The notes under the pieces: model-generated | What the model was told of the DNA's origin: nothing | What the model saw: only the letters and a program-made list of their open reading frames with translations | Database searches by the model: none | Assembly: GCA_947440715.1 (NCBI GenBank) | Contig: CANETI010000092.1 | Location: 1 to 8,636 of the forward strand | Direction: 5' to 3' | From: Planctomycetota bacterium | Lineage (GTDB): Bacteria; Planctomycetota; UBA11346 | DNA length: 8,636 nucleotides | Program-made: the position numbers and the translations under genes | In this document: in pieces, positions 6,446 to 8,636 of the stretch | Position numbering within the stretch: position 1 is the stretch's first letter | How the letters are laid out: every line of letters begins with the position of its first letter

Positions 6446-6950
6446 ACCCAAGCTCAGCGCGTGCGGGTGGGTTTGACCACAGTGGAATAATGCGATGCAA
6501 CCAATGGCGTACGACACAGGCGCGAAAATATTGTTCGTGATCCCATTCGACTTGCGCCATGATGAGTAATTCATCGGCGAAAGCGTGGTAGCCAGCTTCG
6601 CGCGCAAAGCGTTCTGCCTCGACATATTCTTGAATATTACGCCGTTCAATCCAACCAGCTCCGTACATCGGTGCGAACCAGCCGCTGACATGACATAGTG
6701 CGGACAGCGTGCGGCCAATGAGCATAAAGATAAATTCACGGTGTGGTGCTGGTGTTGCGCCAAGTTCACTCAGCATTTCTCTGACGCGTGCGCGATGTGC
6801 CGTTTCTTCAGCGCCAATGCGCGCGACCATATCACGTTCATTCCCTGGTCGGAGTGAGCGTGCATGTCCATGATAAGCCAACGCCGCCGCATGCTCACCA
6901 GCATGAGCGGCACGTAATATCTGGATTAATCGCTGTTCAGCGCTCGGCAT
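6372..6950 (-). CDS. Ferritin-like, Coq7-like diiron carboxylate protein
   Basis: The 192-residue protein has the four-helix diiron ligand pattern of the Coq7/ferritin-like superfamily: E19 in HAGEH (helix A), E49 and H52 in EETAH (helix B), E108 or E111 in NIQEYVEAE (helix C), and E135 and H138 in VEWDH (helix D). Coq7 proteins hydroxylate demethoxyubiquinone; the central hydrophobic stretch (about 73-101) and the HAGEH start resemble them. The match is partial, so an unassigned ferritin-like oxidase or hydroxylase is equally possible. Two ATGs are adjacent (6953 and 6950). GGAG at 6956-6959 lies 5 bases before the second and only 2 before the first, so I chose 6950. It follows serA by 52 bases on the same strand and is probably co-transcribed. 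The proline-rich C-terminal tail (about 160-192) covers the overlap with the convergent substrate-binding-protein gene. Confidence 0.8.
   Translation of the reverse strand: MPSAEQRLIQILRAAHAGEHAAALAYHGHARSLRPGNERDMVARIGAEETAHRARVREMLSELGATPAPHREFIFMLIGRTLSALCHVSGWFAPMYGAGWIERRNIQEYVEAERFAREAGYHAFADELLIMAQVEWDHEQYFRACVVRHWLHRIIPLWSNPPARAELGFIFPLHPKELSGKSAAPIPPTARL
6444..6474 (+). terminator. Hairpin candidate ending the kinase-porin-binding protein operon
   Basis: AAACCCA (6444-6450) and TGGGTTT (6468-6474) form a perfect 7-bp inverted repeat with a 17-base loop, beginning at the stop codon of the substrate-binding-protein gene. It is placed where a rightward terminator is expected. However, the loop is long, the right arm supplies only a short GTTT tail, and the following GACCACAG is not T-rich. 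The same bases are coding for the ferritin-like protein on the other strand. On that strand the hairpin is followed by ATTTT, which would act inside that gene. A weak terminator is plausible but not proven. Confidence 0.3.
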
Positions 6951-6955
6951 CATCG

Positions 6956-6959
6956 CTCC
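6956..6959 (-). promoter_or_regulatory. Ribosome binding site deciding the ferritin-like protein start
   Basis: GGAG on the minus strand, 5 bases before the ATG at 6950 and 2 bases before the ATG at 6953. The spacing favours 6950, removing one methionine from the longer reading. It also argues against any start inside serA, although the frame stays open to 7082. Confidence 0.55.
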
Positions 6960-7002
6960 GTCGCTGGGTTCATTTTGCTGATCAAAAGAGCAGCAGCCGC
7001 GT

Positions 7003-8604
7003 TTACAGCGACACCTTGTAGGCTTTATTTGGTTTGACCGTAGCGCGGATTTCCTCAACCACTGAGGTCGGCACCGGATCATCTAAGGTGAGGATGACGA
7101 GTGCGTCACCGCGTCCGTCAATGCGACTGACTTCCATACGCGCGATATTAATTTTATTCTCGCCTAAAATGGTGCCGTAGCGGCCAACCATGCCTGGACG
7201 ATCTGGATATTCCATGACCAACAAATGTCCGCCGATGGGCAAATCGATGGAATAATCATTGTAACGAACCACGCGCAATTGGCCGTTAACCAAGCTGCCA
7301 CCAATAATGTGTTCACCTTTAGCAGTTATGGCTTTAACGGTGAGTTGTTCCATTGGTCCACCTTGCGTGCCTTTGACCTGTTCGCTGGACGAGCTGACCA
7401 ACGTAATGCCGCGATCAGCGGCAATTTTGGCGACGGTAACAAAGTTGACGACTTGGTCGCTAATTTTAGCTAACGCACCTTTGAGCGTAGCGGTCGCTAA
7501 TGGCTTGGTGTCATATTTAGCCAGATCGCCACGAGCGATAACTTCCAAGCCTTTTAATGGTTCATCCAACGTTTGCACCACAGCAGCGCCAAGCGATTCC
7601 GCTGCGGCTAAATAACCATCAATGGCTGGGTCAACGCGCAGTTGCACGTTGACGGCATTGATGATTTTTCCACTGGCAAAGAACGCATTAAATTGGTTGG
7701 CAATATCGACGGATACTTTGACTTGCGCTTCTTCGGTGCTGGCACCGAGGTGAGGAGTCAAAATACAATTCAGCGCGCCGCCTTTGACGTAATTTAGGAG
7801 GGGGTTATCAGCTGGAATTGGTTCGGTGGCAAACACGTCGATCGCAGCGCCAGCGATCGTGCCGGCTTTCAGCGCCTCAGTTAACGCGGCTTCATCAATA
7901 ATACCGCCGCGTGCGACGTTCACGATGCGCGCGGTTTTCTTCATCAGCTTTAAGCGATCGGCATTGATTAAATTACGTGTTTGTTCCGTCAGTGGGGTGT
8001 GCAAGGTAATGAAATCAGCGCGTTCCAGTAATTGTTCCAGGGACACGGATTCAATGCGCAGTTCTTTGGCCACTTCCGGGCTCAGGAACGGATCGTAAGC
8101 GATGGCCGACATGCCCGCTGCTTGTAAAACTTGGGCGACATGTTTGCCAATTTTACCTAGGCCAACGATGCCTAATACTTTGCCGATTAATTCAACGCCG
8201 GTAAATGATTTTTTATCCCAATCATTCTTGAAGATTAATTTACCATGCGCTTGTGGAATTAAGCGCGCAACGGCGAACACCATGCCGATGGTGTGTTCAG
8301 CTGCCGAAACAATATTGCCAAGCGGGGCATTCATTACGATGACGCCCGCGCCGGTGGCGTTCGGCAAGTCGACGTTGTCGACGCCCACGCCCGCACGACC
8401 AACGATCTTTAATTTTGGTGCACCTGCTTTGATGACGGCTTCATTGACCTGGGTCGCAGAGCGCACCACTAAGCCATCATAATTGCCAATGACGCGCAAT
8501 AACTCGTCGACGGAGATCTTCTTGATGTCGACGGAGTGACCGGCTTGTTTGAGCAGATCGATACCTTCGGCAGCCATGCCATCGGTGACGAGAATATTGG
8601 CCAT
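7003..8604 (-). CDS. serA: D-3-phosphoglycerate dehydrogenase, long form with ASB and ACT domains
   Basis: SerA oxidises 3-phosphoglycerate to 3-phosphohydroxypyruvate with NAD+, the first step of serine synthesis in the cytosol. The 533 residues match the long (type I) form. The catalytic domain is split, with VVRSATQVN near 46-54 and GRAGVGVDNVD near 69-79. The Rossmann domain has GLGKIG at 148-153 and D171 for the adenosine ribose. Catalytic residues are all present: R232 (NVARGG), E261 (ATEP) and H285 (TPHLGAS). Residues about 320-455 form the intervening allosteric substrate-binding domain (with GTQGGP near 412-417). About 460-533 is an ACT domain (LVMEYPDRPGMVG, INIARMEVSR), usually tied to serine feedback. 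E. coli SerA is about 410 residues and lacks the intervening domain. The gene is complete, with a clear ribosome binding site before the ATG. It is probably co-transcribed with the ferritin-like gene downstream. Confidence 0.97.
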   Translation of the reverse strand: MANILVTDGMAAEGIDLLKQAGHSVDIKKISVDELLRVIGNYDGLVVRSATQVNEAVIKAGAPKLKIVGRAGVGVDNVDLPNATGAGVIVMNAPLGNIVSAAEHTIGMVFAVARLIPQAHGKLIFKNDWDKKSFTGVELIGKVLGIVGLGKIGKHVAQVLQAAGMSAIAYDPFLSPEVAKELRIESVSLEQLLERADFITLHTPLTEQTRNLINADRLKLMKKTARIVNVARGGIIDEAALTEALKAGTIAGAAIDVFATEPIPADNPLLNYVKGGALNCILTPHLGASTEEAQVKVSVDIANQFNAFFASGKIINAVNVQLRVDPAIDGYLAAAESLGAAVVQTLDEPLKGLEVIARGDLAKYDTKPLATATLKGALAKISDQVVNFVTVAKIAADRGITLVSSSSEQVKGTQGGPMEQLTVKAITAKGEHIIGGSLVNGQLRVVRYNDYSIDLPIGGHLLVMEYPDRPGMVGRYGTILGENKINIARMEVSRIDGRGDALVILTLDDPVPTSVVEEIRATVKPNKAYKVSL

Positions 8605-8611
8605 ATTTGGA

Positions 8612-8617
8612 CTCCAG
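8612..8617 (-). promoter_or_regulatory. serA ribosome binding site
   Basis: CTGGAG on the minus strand, 7 bases before the ATG at 8604, is a well-placed Shine-Dalgarno sequence and fixes the SerA start at MANILVTDG. Only 32 bases upstream of serA are in the window, so its promoter cannot be judged. Confidence 0.7.
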
Positions 8618-8636
8618 GGTCGAGCAGTTAAACAGA

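Noticed and set aside
6314..6769. Open frame of 151 codons on the minus strand covering the ferritin-like gene
   Set aside because: It is an alternative frame of the same strand; the other frame holds the diiron ligand motifs and has the better start signal.
6956..7002. Possible terminator between serA and the ferritin-like gene (TTTTG/CAAAA arms on the minus strand)
   Set aside because: The stem is only 5 bp and AT-rich, with no T-tract after it, so the 52-base gap reads as an operon spacer and not a transcript end.
6951..7082. N-terminal extension of the ferritin-like protein into serA
   Set aside because: The extra residues are Arg/Cys-rich, overlap the serA 3' end on the same strand in another frame, and a GGAG sits correctly before the ATG at 6950.
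8102..8482. Open frame of 126 codons on the plus strand opposite serA
   Set aside because: It is antisense to the conserved SerA catalytic core, resembles no known family, and has no plausible ribosome binding site that I can see. It is explained by codon bias of serA.
1..8636. tRNA, rRNA, CRISPR, insertion sequence or phage features
   Set aside because: No cloverleaf-like segment, spaced repeats, terminal inverted repeats or transposase/integrase motif was seen; nearly every base belongs to one of seven genes.

Overview
The window is gene-dense chromosomal DNA from a Gram-negative, proteobacterium-like organism. The evidence is an outer-membrane beta-barrel protein ending in phenylalanine, Sec-type signal peptides, a Kef-type antiporter and a Coq7-like diiron protein. 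Base composition looks balanced (about half GC by eye), with frequent TTA/TTG leucine codons. I cannot fix the class. The long, ACT-containing form of SerA is unlike the short SerA of Escherichia coli, so an enteric relative is unlikely. No stretch longer than about 125 bases lacks a gene, and I see no tRNA, rRNA, CRISPR, insertion sequence or phage gene.

Left part (1-1865): a Kef-type (CPA2) monovalent cation:proton antiporter, cut at its N-terminus by the window edge, runs rightward. It converges on a leftward O6-alkylguanine-DNA alkyltransferase gene (Ogt/MGMT type). The two stop codons are 9 bases apart and form a short inverted repeat.

Centre (about 1866-6445): this is the most interesting part. 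A 121-base gap with a tandem 10-bp direct repeat precedes three rightward genes. They encode a large membrane hybrid histidine kinase (periplasmic double-Cache-like sensor, HAMP, PAS, HisKA, HATPase, REC), a signal-peptide-bearing outer-membrane porin-like barrel, and a 138-residue exported PstS-like substrate-binding-domain protein. Both junctions are one-base TGATG stop/start overlaps, so the three genes are almost certainly one translationally coupled operon. No ABC permease, no DNA-binding response regulator and no HPt protein is encoded beside them. I infer an envelope sensing module in which a solute entering by the porin, possibly an oxyanion, is bound by the small periplasmic protein and/or the Cache domain and reported to the kinase.

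Right part (6372-8604): two leftward genes. serA (long-form D-3-phosphoglycerate dehydrogenase, first step of serine synthesis) is followed after 52 bases by a ferritin-like, Coq7-like diiron protein with a complete set of candidate metal ligands. The 3' end of the latter overlaps the substrate-binding-protein gene tail-to-tail by 74 bases. A hairpin candidate lies in that overlap region.
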